Shown piece by piece: positions 9,000 to 18,453 of a DNA stretch of 64,000 nucleotides (its first letter is position 1; each line of letters opens with the position of its first letter). The stretch is from Chryseobacterium takakiae (GTDB lineage Bacteria > Bacteroidota > Bacteroidia > Flavobacteriales > Weeksellaceae): the NCBI RefSeq assembly GCF_900129385.1, contig NZ_FQVO01000014.1, positions 1-64,000 of the forward strand, in the 5' to 3' direction. The notes under the pieces are model-generated. The model was given only the letters and a program-made list of their open reading frames with translations. It made no database searches and had not been told where the DNA came from. A program made the position numbers and the translations under genes.

Positions 9000-10778
9000 T
9001 TATTCCTTACGGTCATACATTTTATTATAAAGATCAATAAATTTCTCTTTAATAGCTTTTCTTTTCAGCTTTAAAGTAGGTGTTAAAAGACCCGTATCAA
9101 TGCTCCAGATTTCAGGAGTCAGTTCAATTTTTTTGATCTGTTCCCAGTTTCCTAAATGTTCATTAATGCCGTTAATTTCTTTTTCTATTCTTTCTTTAAG
9201 CTCCTTGCTGCTGGCAATTTCTTTTGGCGTAGAACCGATATTCAGGTTATTTCTCTGAGCCCAGCTTTTGGCAAATTCAAAATCAGGCTGTACCAGGGCG
9301 GTTGGCATTTTTTCGCCATCCCCAACAACCATGATCTGCTCGATAAACTTCGATGCTTTTGCAAGATTTTCAATAGTTTGGGGAGCAATATACTTACCGC
9401 CGGAAGTTTTAAACATCTCTTTTTTACGGTCTGTGATCTGAAGAAATCCGTCGCTGTCAATATGCCCGATATCTCCTGTTTTAAAGAATCCGTCTTCGGT
9501 AAAAACTTCTTTTGTCATTTCTTCATTTTTAAAATACCCTTTAAAAACAGAAGGTCCTTTCACGGTAATTTCTCCGTCTTCCTGAATTTTTACCTGAAGA
9601 TTGTCCAAGGGAAGTCCCACAGTTCCTATTTTCATTTTCCCAAAAGCATTCACAGAAATAACCGGTGACGTTTCTGTAAGACCGTATCCTTCCAGGATGG
9701 GAATCCCGGCATTCTGAAACATCAGGTTGAGTCTTGTGGAAAGGGCTGCAGAGCCGGAAACCAACGTGATGATTTCGCCGCCCAATCCTTCGCGCCACTT
9801 TTTGAAAACCAGTTTATCGGCAATAATTTCCTGTAAACCCGAAGGTTTGGAAACTGTTTTCTTTTTAGAAATAAGATTCAGTGCCCAGAAAAATATTTTT
9901 TGCTTGAGACCTCCTGCTGAAGACCCGGTAGCATAAATTTTATCATAAACCTTTTCCACAAGCCTCGGTACAACGCTCATGTAATGCGGTTTTACTTCTT
10001 TCACATTTTCACCCATTTTTTCAATGCTTTCTGCAAAATAAATGGAGAAACCGTTATACTGGAAAAGGTAAAAAAGCATCCTCTCGAAAATATGACAAAT
10101 GGGTAGAAAGCTCAGCACTCTCGTATCTTTATAATCCATTCCTTTTTTCTTAGGAATTCTCGGGATTGAGCCTAAAACATTAGAGACGATGTTATGATGC
10201 GTCAGCATCACTCCCTTAGGCTTCCCCGTAGTTCCGGAAGTATAAATAATGGTAGCAAGATCTTCAGGATTGATGGTTTTGGAAAGATCTTCTACCTCAA
10301 CCTGTGTAGAATCGTCTTCTCCAAGATCCAGCACTTCTTTCCAGTTGGCAGCTCCGCTGATATTCTCAAAGGTGAAAATTCCCTGCAGTGAAGGAATATT
10401 GTGCTTTACCTTCATTACTTTATTCAAAAGATCTTTATCAGATACAAAGCAGTATTTGATCTCGGCATTCGTAAAGATAAATTCATAATCTTCCGGTGAA
10501 ATGCTGGGATAAACCGGCACGGAAACTACCCCGATCTGGGAAAGTCCCAAATCCATAATCGCCCATTCTGTACGGGAATTTGTGGTAATCAGTGCGATTT
10601 TGTCGCCGGGTTTTATGCCCAGTTTCAGAAGTCCGCGGGAAATTTTATTGCCTTCATTGATAAATTCCTGGGTAGAAGTTTTTTTCCATTCTCCCTGATA
10701 CTTCGTTACAAACATATCCGTTTTTGGGTAGGTTTCTAAAGCATAATGGGGAATATCGAATAATCTTTTTATAGTCAT
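9000..10778 (-). CDS. long-chain fatty acid--CoA ligase (AMP-forming)
   Basis: A 592-residue AMP-binding enzyme that activates fatty acids to acyl-CoA through an acyl-adenylate. The ATP-binding P-loop YTSGTTGKPKGVMLTH lies at about 186-201, the GYGLTETSP adenine motif at about 368-376, and TGDIGHID..GFLQITDRKKE with the hinge Asp at about 440-460. The catalytic Lys region follows (TPTLKLKRKAIKEKF). Length matches bacterial FAA1-like synthetases. The gene is divergent from an acyl-CoA dehydrogenase 276 bases away, a sensible neighbour for fatty acid activation and oxidation. Confidence 0.93.
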   Translation of the reverse strand: MTIKRLFDIPHYALETYPKTDMFVTKYQGEWKKTSTQEFINEGNKISRGLLKLGIKPGDKIALITTNSRTEWAIMDLGLSQIGVVSVPVYPSISPEDYEFIFTNAEIKYCFVSDKDLLNKVMKVKHNIPSLQGIFTFENISGAANWKEVLDLGEDDSTQVEVEDLSKTINPEDLATIIYTSGTTGKPKGVMLTHHNIVSNVLGSIPRIPKKKGMDYKDTRVLSFLPICHIFERMLFYLFQYNGFSIYFAESIEKMGENVKEVKPHYMSVVPRLVEKVYDKIYATGSSAGGLKQKIFFWALNLISKKKTVSKPSGLQEIIADKLVFKKWREGLGGEIITLVSGSAALSTRLNLMFQNAGIPILEGYGLTETSPVISVNAFGKMKIGTVGLPLDNLQVKIQEDGEITVKGPSVFKGYFKNEEMTKEVFTEDGFFKTGDIGHIDSDGFLQITDRKKEMFKTSGGKYIAPQTIENLAKASKFIEQIMVVGDGEKMPTALVQPDFEFAKSWAQRNNLNIGSTPKEIASSKELKERIEKEINGINEHLGNWEQIKKIELTPEIWSIDTGLLTPTLKLKRKAIKEKFIDLYNKMYDRKE

Positions 10779-11054
10779 AATGGTAAAAGTAATTAGTTAT
10801 AGGATTTTAAATATAAGCATTTTTTTTAATTGGCAATACCACATTCTGAAATTTACGTTTACAGAAGATTATATATATAATGTATCACTTTTTTTTGTTT
10901 TTTAGCTAAAATTTTTAACAATAATTTAATCAGTTTATCTGATTTTTAAAATTTGTTTAATAGCTGGTTTTCAGAATGTAAGACTTAAGTTTTAATTCTG
11001 TTTTCAGATTTGATCAAAAAGTGTAAATTAGCGACCATCTAATTATTCAATTTT

Positions 11055-12194
11055 ATGGACTTTAATTTATCGGAAGAACAGCTGATGATTCAGCAGGCAG
11101 CAAGGGATTTTGCACAAAACGAATTATTACCCGAAGTAATCGAAAGAGACCGCGATCAGAAGTTTCCTGCAGAACAGGTAAAGAAAATGGGTGAAATGGG
11201 GCTTTTGGGAATGATGGTAGATCCTAAATACGGAGGTGCAGGGATGGACAGTGTTTCTTACGTATTGGCCATGGAAGAGATTGCAAAAATAGACGCTTCT
11301 GCAGCCGTGGTAATGTCTGTAAACAATTCATTAGTATGTGCCGGACTGGAGAAATTTGCTTCTGAAGAGCAGAAAGTGAAATATCTTACACCTTTGGCAA
11401 GCGGACAGGTAATCGGGGCATTTGCATTGTCTGAGCCGGAAGCAGGTTCTGATGCTACTTCACAAAAAACCACTGCAGAAGATAAAGGAGATTATTATTT
11501 GCTGAATGGGATCAAAAACTGGATCACCAACGGGGGTACGGCAAGCTATTATATTGTAATTGCACAAACGGATCCTGAGAAAAAACATAAAGGAATCAAT
11601 GCTTTCATCGTTGAAAGAGGATGGGAAGGATTTGAAATAGGACCTAAAGAAGACAAGCTGGGAATCAGAGGAAGTGATACGCATTCTTTGATCTTCAACA
11701 ATGTGAAAGTGCCGAAAGAAAACAGAATCGGGGAAGATGGTTTCGGTTTCAATTTTGCGATGGCTGTTCTGAACGGAGGAAGAATCGGGATTGCTTCCCA
11801 GGCATTAGGTATTGCCTCAGGAGCTTACGAACTGGCGTTAAAATATGCTAAAACAAGAAAAGCTTTTAAAACGGAGATCATCAACCACCAGGCTATTGCA
11901 TTCAAACTGGCGGATATGGCAACGCAGATTACAGCGGCAAGAATGCTTTGCTTCAAGGCTGCAGTAGAAAAAGATGCCGGAAAAGATATTTCAGAAAGCG
12001 GAGCAATGGCCAAGTTGTACGCATCTCAGGTGGCAATGGATACAACGATTGAAGCGGTACAGATCCACGGCGGATATGGATATGTTAAAGAATACCACGT
12101 GGAAAGAATGATGAGAGATGCAAAAATCACACAGATCTACGAAGGAACTTCTGAAATCCAGAAGATTGTTATCTCAAGAAGCATTGCAAAGTAA
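11055..12194 (+). CDS. acyl-CoA dehydrogenase (short/medium-chain type)
   Basis: A 379-residue flavoprotein catalysing alpha,beta-dehydrogenation of acyl-CoA in beta-oxidation. The N-terminal helical domain begins MDFNLSEEQ. The FAD/substrate signature ALSEPEAGSDA lies at about 134-144, NGIKNWITNG at about 163-172, and the C-terminal helical bundle has GGYGYVKEYHVERMMRDAK and IYEGTSEIQ, whose Glu is the expected catalytic base (about 364). Length is standard. It is divergent from the acyl-CoA ligase and followed by its own terminator. Confidence 0.95.
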   Translation: MDFNLSEEQLMIQQAARDFAQNELLPEVIERDRDQKFPAEQVKKMGEMGLLGMMVDPKYGGAGMDSVSYVLAMEEIAKIDASAAVVMSVNNSLVCAGLEKFASEEQKVKYLTPLASGQVIGAFALSEPEAGSDATSQKTTAEDKGDYYLLNGIKNWITNGGTASYYIVIAQTDPEKKHKGINAFIVERGWEGFEIGPKEDKLGIRGSDTHSLIFNNVKVPKENRIGEDGFGFNFAMAVLNGGRIGIASQALGIASGAYELALKYAKTRKAFKTEIINHQAIAFKLADMATQITAARMLCFKAAVEKDAGKDISESGAMAKLYASQVAMDTTIEAVQIHGGYGYVKEYHVERMMRDAKITQIYEGTSEIQKIVISRSIAK

Positions 12195-12216
12195 TCGCTT
12201 ACTAAAATAAAATAGT

Positions 12217-12246
12217 AAAAGGCTCTCAAAAATGGGAGCCTTTTTA
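12217..12246 (+). terminator. rho-independent terminator
   Basis: AAAGGCTC and GAGCCTTT form a stem followed by T5, 23 bases after the acyl-CoA dehydrogenase gene. Confidence 0.87.
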
Positions 12247-12431
12247 CTTTCACACGAACCACAAAATATTAATAATATATTGTTTTAACTATTGTTTTGA
12301 TTAACTTTTTTAGCTTAAGTTAAATGATGGATGTAAATTAATAATCAATGAAGTAAAGTTAGGAATATCATTTTCCGGAATAACGTAATTCTAATTAAAA
12401 TATTATTAAAAATTTATCCGAATATTCTTTC

Positions 12432-13349
12432 TTAAAGATTTTTATCTGTAGTCTTTCTTTTTTTATAAAAATAATATCCGATTCCTGCAATCACAAATAA
12501 CGGCCAAAGCGGAAGAATAAACAGGAAAATTGATGTAATGACATTCCATCCTGAAGAAATGGCGGCAAAGGATTGCGCTCCCAGTGTTTCAGGGTTTTTG
12601 CCCTCAGCAACAGTTCCTTCCTTTCCGTATAGGGTAATGTCAATCTCACACATCGTATTTTCAACAATATCACGGCCGGAAGTTTCAATATTCATATTTT
12701 CCACCATTCCCAGGTTATAGTTGAGATCAGACATCAGGTAATCAAATTTTTGGATAGGAACTTTCACTTTAAGGTATGCTGTTTTTTTATCGTCATTTTG
12801 TAGGGAAACACTTTCGCTTCTTACAAAACCGTTGTATTTGGCAACTTCATCCTTTACAATTTCTTTTGCGGTTTCCGCATCATTTACGCTAATTTCTAAT
12901 GTCCCTTTTTTGATGAATCTGTTCTGCTGAATGAGTTCAGGATTTTCTTTCTTCGGAGCATTTTTATAAACGATTTTAGTTTCCTTAATCACTTTCGGGG
13001 CAGGAACATTTACAACAATTTTATTTTCTTTTGCAGAATCTTTCTTTTCCGTTTTGGATTCCAGTTTTACGGATGAGATTTTTTCAGATAGAGAATCCAC
13101 AACTTTTGATGTATTTTCAATATTCTCTTTGATCTCATTTCCTGCCCGTTGAAAATCTTTGATCTTTACATTGGCAGAATCCAGGGCGGCATTCGCTTTT
13201 TCATCAATTTCACTGATTTTTTCCGAAGCGTCAGAAACGGTGCTGTCGGCCGAACTGATGGCGTTTTCCAGCGTTGATGTTGCAGCTTCTCCCTTTTTGC
13301 ACATGATGAATGTTCCCGATACGGCAACAAGTAAAATGAATTTTTTCAT
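12432..13349 (-). CDS. DUF4349 family lipoprotein
   Basis: A 305-residue protein with a lipoprotein signal (MKKFILLVAVSGTFIMC, Cys at 17). A predicted coiled coil of Ala, Asp, Lys and Ser residues follows (about 28-100), then a Lys-rich linker. The DUF4349 domain (about 145-275) has FIKKGTLEISVNDAE, KYNGFVRSESVS and KVKVPIQKFDYLMSDL. The C-terminus has one membrane helix (about 277-295) and the basic tail YKKRKTTDKNL. A lipid-anchored N-terminus plus a C-terminal span suggests a protein tethered at both ends in the envelope. The function of DUF4349 is unknown. Confidence 0.85.
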   Translation of the reverse strand: MKKFILLVAVSGTFIMCKKGEAATSTLENAISSADSTVSDASEKISEIDEKANAALDSANVKIKDFQRAGNEIKENIENTSKVVDSLSEKISSVKLESKTEKKDSAKENKIVVNVPAPKVIKETKIVYKNAPKKENPELIQQNRFIKKGTLEISVNDAETAKEIVKDEVAKYNGFVRSESVSLQNDDKKTAYLKVKVPIQKFDYLMSDLNYNLGMVENMNIETSGRDIVENTMCEIDITLYGKEGTVAEGKNPETLGAQSFAAISSGWNVITSIFLFILPLWPLFVIAGIGYYFYKKRKTTDKNL

Positions 13350-13908
13350 ACGATTAATTTTTTCGATGAGGTAAAATTAGGAGCGGAACTGTTGTAAAGA
13401 TTGTAAAAGAATTGTTTTAAAGGTGTAAATTGTTAAGGGTTTGATTTTTAGATTTTTGTAAAATTGAAAAACTGTTTTTTACAAAGTTTTTTTAAAGTTT
13501 CGTCATTTCTGTTAATGAATCTTATCTAAATTTAATTTATGAAACTGTCATTTTGAACAAAACAACGGGAAGTCGAAAAACTTCAAATAACTCAATTTTA
13601 AAAGACTCTTCAGGGTAAAATTGTAAGGTAAATGTTAGAAAACTCTATGGAGTTTTATCTGTGTAGACATCATATTCGGAAGGCGTTTGGCGTTCCGTAG
13701 GAACGCTATCTTTAGAAAATTCAGCACGAATTATAGATATTAATTCTATGGATTGATTAATATACTTGTTCTTATTGCTACACAGATTCTGCTCCTACAG
13801 GTGCAAAAATCTTTTACTTTAAACAACTTATGTATAAAAATTTTAATTTGGTTCAACAAAAAAATCCGCAGAAACTTTCCGCGGATTAAATATTTAATAA
13901 TTATTTTC
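13350..13908. repeat. intergenic region with remnants of dispersed palindromic repeats
   Basis: This 559-base gap between two minus-strand genes holds no credible gene. At 13550-13590 there is a decayed version of the repeat that starts TGTCATTTTGAAC and continues AAGTCGAAAAACTTC. At 13681-13715 GGCGTTCCGTAGGAACGC contains the near-palindrome GCGTTCC-GTA-GGAACGC. A further stretch at 13736-13800 is AT-rich. The short GTTCC/GGAAC palindrome type is common in Bacteroidota intergenic DNA. Confidence 0.55.
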
Positions 13909-15504
13909 TTAAGCATTCCTAAATTCACTGATGAAATGCAGCTTCACATTCGGGAATTTTTCCTGCGTCATGTGAATTGTAAAAGAAGAATCAGCAAGGA
14001 AAACCAGTTGGTTGTATTTGTCTCTTGCTAAAAATCGCTGCTTTAATCTAGCAAATTCTTTAAATTCTTCAGACTTTTCATCCGCTTCAACCCAGCAGGC
14101 TTTATGCATCGAAAGTGGTTCATAAGTACATTTTGCACCGTATTCATGTTCCAGACGGTACTGGATTACCTCATACTGAAGAGCTCCCACCGTTCCGATG
14201 ATCTTCCTTCCGTTCATTTCAAGCGTAAAAAGCTGTGCCACACCTTCATCCATCAATTGGTCGATACCTTTTGCCAGTTGTTTTGCCTTCAACGGATCAT
14301 TATTATTGATATATCTGAAATGTTCAGGAGAGAAGCTCGGAATTCCTTTGAAATTCAGCTTTTCACCTCCGGTTAACGTATCACCGATCCTGAAGCTTCC
14401 CGTATCATGAAGCCCTACAATATCTCCCGGAAAGCTTTCTTCCACCACCTCTTTTTTATCGGCAAAGAAAGCATTGGGTGACGAGAACTTCATTTTTTTA
14501 CCCTCTCTTACCAGTAAGTAATTTTCATTTCTCTTAAAAGTTCCAGAAACGATTTTTACGAAAGCCAGTCGGTCCCTGTGTTTCGGATCCATATTCGCAT
14601 GAATCTTGAACACAAAACCGGTAAACTGATTTTCCTCAGGCTTTACCAGACGCGTATCACTTTCCTTCGGCTGCGGCATCGGTGCAATATCAATAAAAGC
14701 ATCCAGTAATTCGCGTACTCCGAAATTATTTAAAGCAGATCCGAAGAAAACAGGCTGAAGATCACCTTTCATATAATCTTCACGGCTGAATTCAGGATAG
14801 ACCGACTGTACAAGATCAAGCTCCTCACGAAGCGTAGCGGCCGCTTTTTCGCCGATTAATTCATCAATCGCAGGGTCATTAATGTCATCAAACTTAACCG
14901 CTTCTCCAACTTTCTGCTTTTTCTCCTCCAAAAACAACTGGATGTTGTTTTCCCAAATGTTATAAATTCCCTGGAAATCACTTCCCATACCGATAGGTAA
15001 TGAAAGCGGAACCACTGTTAATCCTAGTTTCTGTTCAACCTCGTCCAAAAGATCAAAAGCATCTTTACCCTCACGGTCAAGCTTATTAATGAAAACCAGC
15101 ATGGGTATATTTCTCATTCTGCAAACCTGTACAAGCTTTTCAGTCTGCTCTTCCACCCCTTTTGCAACGTCTATGACAACAATCACCGAATCTACGGCCG
15201 TCAAAGTTCTGTAAGTATCTTCCGCAAAATCCTTGTGTCCCGGAGTATCCAGGATATTGATTTTATGATCCCTGTATTCAAAAGCAAGTACGGAAGTTGC
15301 CACGGAAATCCCTCTCTGTCTTTCAATTTCCATGAAGTCAGAGGTAGCTCCCTTTTTTATTTTGTTGGATTTTACCGCTCCCGCTTCCTGGATGGCCCCT
15401 CCGAAAAGAAGTAGCTTTTCAGTGAGCGTCGTCTTTCCGGCATCGGGGTGAGAAATAATCCCGAAAGTTTTTCTTTTCTCTATTTCTTTGATTAAGTCTG
15501 ACAT
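13909..15504 (-). CDS. prfC: peptide chain release factor 3
   Basis: A translational GTPase of 531 residues that recycles release factors 1 and 2 from the ribosome. The G1 loop is SHPDAGKTTLTEKLL (about 17-31), followed by RGISVATSV (switch I), DTPGHKDFAEDTYR (G3) and NKLD (G4). EF-G-like domains II and III follow. The start chosen is MSDLIKEIEKRKTFG at 15504, giving the usual family length. An in-frame upstream extension to 15939 exists, but it runs antisense to the CPBP protease gene and lacks family sequence, so it was not used. Confidence 0.95.
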   Translation of the reverse strand: MSDLIKEIEKRKTFGIISHPDAGKTTLTEKLLLFGGAIQEAGAVKSNKIKKGATSDFMEIERQRGISVATSVLAFEYRDHKINILDTPGHKDFAEDTYRTLTAVDSVIVVIDVAKGVEEQTEKLVQVCRMRNIPMLVFINKLDREGKDAFDLLDEVEQKLGLTVVPLSLPIGMGSDFQGIYNIWENNIQLFLEEKKQKVGEAVKFDDINDPAIDELIGEKAAATLREELDLVQSVYPEFSREDYMKGDLQPVFFGSALNNFGVRELLDAFIDIAPMPQPKESDTRLVKPEENQFTGFVFKIHANMDPKHRDRLAFVKIVSGTFKRNENYLLVREGKKMKFSSPNAFFADKKEVVEESFPGDIVGLHDTGSFRIGDTLTGGEKLNFKGIPSFSPEHFRYINNNDPLKAKQLAKGIDQLMDEGVAQLFTLEMNGRKIIGTVGALQYEVIQYRLEHEYGAKCTYEPLSMHKACWVEADEKSEEFKEFARLKQRFLARDKYNQLVFLADSSFTIHMTQEKFPNVKLHFISEFRNA

Positions 15505-15679
15505 ATCGTATTTTGAAGTTGCAAAAATCGTAATTTTTAATGGAATCTGAAAGTGATTTCGTTCAGGAAAGAGATATGCACATCCAAAAAATGCAGATGT
15601 TTTTTTTACTTCATTATTCAAACAATAAAGAAACTTCTCAAAAACTTTTATATTTGCCCGATAAATCTGAGCATACAAT

Positions 15680-16510
15680 ATGGAAAACAGCAGGTATCCG
15701 AAATTTACATTTACATGGATAGGAGGACTTGTCCTCGTGGCCGGATTTTTTATAGGAAACATGGCCGTGGCATTTTTTAATGTCTTCTGGATGTTTGCTT
15801 TTAAAGAAAATCTGCAGTATAAAGAGTGGTTTTTGATGCTGCTCAATGCAGGCGGATTTCTTACCGCTATTGCTTTTTTTGATTTTTTTATTGTAAGACC
15901 AAATACCGGTAAAAAACTGAATTTCAATTTTTCACCCACTAATTTTTACACCTATTTATTGATTTTTCCTATGATGTTCGGGATGATGCTCATCGCGGAA
16001 TTTATCACCTCACAAATACCTACAACAGGACCTTTTTTCGGGAAATATTATGACTTTTTCATCAAACTGATGGAACAGCTCACGGACGATCCGGTAGTAA
16101 TGATCATCACCGCGGTGATTTGTGCACCGATATTTGAAGAAATTGTTTTCCGCGGAATTATCCAGAAAGGATTGATCAATAAAGGAGTAAAGCCGGTGAA
16201 TGCGATTCTTATGGCATCCGTTATTTTCGGTTTGGTTCATGGGAATCCATGGCAGTTTGTAGGAGCTGTTTTATTGGGCTGTGTTTTGGGGCTGGTATAT
16301 TACAAAACCAAATCTTTATTGTTGCCAATGTTGCTGCATGGTTTCAATAATTTATGTTCCACCATATTGATTGTTTACACAAAAAATGAAAGCTTCGCAG
16401 ATGCTTTTAAAATCCCGGAATGGATGATCCTTGCCGGTGGAATTATACTTTTTTCAGTATTTTATTATCTTTTTACAAGGAAATATAAAGTACATTATTC
16501 TGAGATTTAA
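15680..16510 (+). CDS. CPBP family intramembrane glutamic endopeptidase
   Basis: A 276-residue polytopic membrane protein of the CAAX protease/bacteriocin-processing (Abi) family. Motif 1, EEIVFRG, lies at about 153-159 with the catalytic Glu pair. Motif 2 is FGLVHGNPWQF (about 183-193), and motif 3 is the late LLHGFNN (about 219-225). About eight hydrophobic segments are visible. Substrates are unknown. It is divergent from prfC with about 175 bases between the starts. Confidence 0.9.
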   Translation: MENSRYPKFTFTWIGGLVLVAGFFIGNMAVAFFNVFWMFAFKENLQYKEWFLMLLNAGGFLTAIAFFDFFIVRPNTGKKLNFNFSPTNFYTYLLIFPMMFGMMLIAEFITSQIPTTGPFFGKYYDFFIKLMEQLTDDPVVMIITAVICAPIFEEIVFRGIIQKGLINKGVKPVNAILMASVIFGLVHGNPWQFVGAVLLGCVLGLVYYKTKSLLLPMLLHGFNNLCSTILIVYTKNESFADAFKIPEWMILAGGIILFSVFYYLFTRKYKVHYSEI

Positions 16511-16755
16511 ATAGAAACATATTTTGTTTAGAACTTTCTTAATTTTCTAAATTAAAATAAACTTTGTTTATTCTTAAGTTTAATAGTAAGAATTTCAATG
16601 GGTTAATAGGATTCTGATTAGGTGATAATAAGTTGGCTTTATTAAGTCTTTGACCTAAAAAGCTTAATTTCTTAATGAAAATAAATTATAAAATTTAAAC
16701 AGGCTTTACGTATTCACAAAATATTTATGTATCTAAGCTTAACAATAAAAATAAA

Positions 16756-17337
16756 ATGAACAAGGAAATGGAGTTACTGGTAGCAACCCACAACATACAC
16801 AAGAAAGAAGAAATCCAACAGATTCTGGGAGATCGCTTTATCGTAAAAAGTCTTACGGATTACAATATTCACGAAGAAATTGTGGAAGACGGTGATTCTT
16901 TCAATGCCAATGCTCTGATTAAGGCTAAATATTGCTTTGAAAAAACAGGCATTCCAAGTCTGGGAGACGACAGCGGTCTTGTTGTAGAATCTTTGGATGG
17001 AAGACCAGGAATATTTTCCGCGCGCTATGCAGGCGATCATGATTTTGCCAAAAATATCGAAAAAGTATTGGCCGAAATGGAAGGTGTTGAAAACAGAAAA
17101 GCATACTTCATCACCGTTTTATGCTATTATGATGAAAACGGAGCAAAATATTTTGACGGGAGAGTGCATGGAAACTTATTGAATGAAAATAAAGGTTTCA
17201 AAGGTTTCGGCTATGATCCGATCTTCGTTCCTGAAGGATACGATAAAACCTTTGCAGAAATGGACCCTCAAGATAAAAACAAAATCAGCCACAGAAAGCA
17301 GGCGCTGGATCTGTTCCTTGATTTTCTGAAAGATTAA
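16756..17337 (+). CDS. rdgB: RdgB/HAM1 family non-canonical purine NTP pyrophosphatase
   Basis: A 193-residue enzyme hydrolysing dITP, ITP and XTP to the monophosphates, which keeps damaged purines out of nucleic acids. Family motifs are VATHNIHKK at the start, GDSFNANALIKA, SLGDDSGL (catalytic Asp) and GRPGIFSARYAG, then GFGYDPIFVP and the closing NKISHRKQAL. The ATG at 16756 was taken; the ATG at 16768 (MELLVATHN) is equally possible and has a purine-rich stretch before it. Confidence 0.95.
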   Translation: MNKEMELLVATHNIHKKEEIQQILGDRFIVKSLTDYNIHEEIVEDGDSFNANALIKAKYCFEKTGIPSLGDDSGLVVESLDGRPGIFSARYAGDHDFAKNIEKVLAEMEGVENRKAYFITVLCYYDENGAKYFDGRVHGNLLNENKGFKGFGYDPIFVPEGYDKTFAEMDPQDKNKISHRKQALDLFLDFLKD

Positions 17338-17533
17338 TAGACTAAGGTTGAGGTGAAGAATAAGATTATTAAAATGTAGATCAATTTTAAATGAATACTG
17401 CTAAAAAAGAGATCATACTTCTTCTTAGCTATTTTAATATATTTATTTAATCTTAACCTCAGCCATAGACTCAGTCTCAAGCTCAATCTTAAGCCTAAAT
17501 TCCGTACATTTGTCTGTATAATAAACGATAGAT

Positions 17534-18448
17534 TTGAGTACTTATTTAACGATATTAGGCTTTAACTCAGCAATTCCTACCATTAATTCTTCTCCTACCG
17601 CACAATTCCTGGAAATGGAAGAGCGGTCTTTTCTGATCGACTGCGGCGAAGGAACGCAGGTACAGCTGAGAAAAGCAAAAGCGAAATTTTCAAGGATTAA
17701 TCATATTTTCATTTCCCATCTTCACGGAGACCACTGTTTCGGACTTCCGGGACTTATTGCTTCATTCCGTCTTTTGGGAAGAGAAACACCGCTGCATGTG
17801 TACGGCCCGAAGGGAATAAAAAAAATGCTTGAAACCATCTTTACCATTACCGAAACACACCGTGGTTTTGAAGTGGTTTATCACGAACTGGATAAGGATT
17901 ATTCCGAAAAAATTTATGAAGACAACAGGGTAGAGGTATATACCATTCCTCTTGACCACAGGATTTATTGCAACGGATATCTCTTTAAGGAAAAACCGAA
18001 AGAAAGACACCTGAATATGCAGGAAATTTCAAAATATAAAGAGATTGAAACCTGCGATTACCACAATATCAAGGCCGGAAAAGATTTTGTGCTGAGCGAT
18101 GGATATGTTCTCAAAAATGAAATTCTAACCACAGATCCGGTTCCTCCGGTTTCTTACGCATTTTGCAGCGATACGCGCTATCTTGAAAATGTGATTCCTG
18201 TTATTAAAAACGTTAGCGTCCTTTATCATGAATCCACGTTTTTACATGATTTAAAGGATATGGCAGATTATACCGGACATACAACCGCACTGGAAGCGGC
18301 AATGATTGCCAGAAAGGCTGAAGTAGGAAAACTTATTTTAGGACACTTTTCCAACAGGTATGCAGATCTTACCGTATTCACTGATGAAGCGAGAACCATT
18401 TTCCCGAATACTTTCTTACCAAAAGCACTGGAGCCTGTGAAAATTTAA
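17534..18448 (+). CDS. rnz: ribonuclease Z
   Basis: A 304-residue metallo-beta-lactamase-fold nuclease that matures tRNA 3' ends. The N-terminus MSTYLTILGFNSAIPTINSS matches the family only if translation starts at the TTG at 17534; no ATG fits. The zinc motif SHLHGDHCFGLPG lies at about 61-73. The later ligands are in FCSDTRY, YHESTF and GHFSNRY. The next gene starts 5 bases downstream, so it is probably cotranscribed. The 196-base gap before it contains repeated CTCA-type hexamers and inversely related TAAGATTA/TAATCTTA words but no gene. Confidence 0.94.
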   Translation: MSTYLTILGFNSAIPTINSSPTAQFLEMEERSFLIDCGEGTQVQLRKAKAKFSRINHIFISHLHGDHCFGLPGLIASFRLLGRETPLHVYGPKGIKKMLETIFTITETHRGFEVVYHELDKDYSEKIYEDNRVEVYTIPLDHRIYCNGYLFKEKPKERHLNMQEISKYKEIETCDYHNIKAGKDFVLSDGYVLKNEILTTDPVPPVSYAFCSDTRYLENVIPVIKNVSVLYHESTFLHDLKDMADYTGHTTALEAAMIARKAEVGKLILGHFSNRYADLTVFTDEARTIFPNTFLPKALEPVKI

Positions 18449-18453
18449 AATAA

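Noticed and set aside
9156..9668. Long plus-strand frame inside the acyl-CoA ligase gene
   Set aside because: It is antisense to conserved ligase motifs and has no recognisable domain.
15505..15939. In-frame N-terminal extension of release factor 3
   Set aside because: It runs antisense to the start of the CPBP protease gene, has no family similarity and would make the protein 145 residues too long. The start at 15504 gives the normal length.
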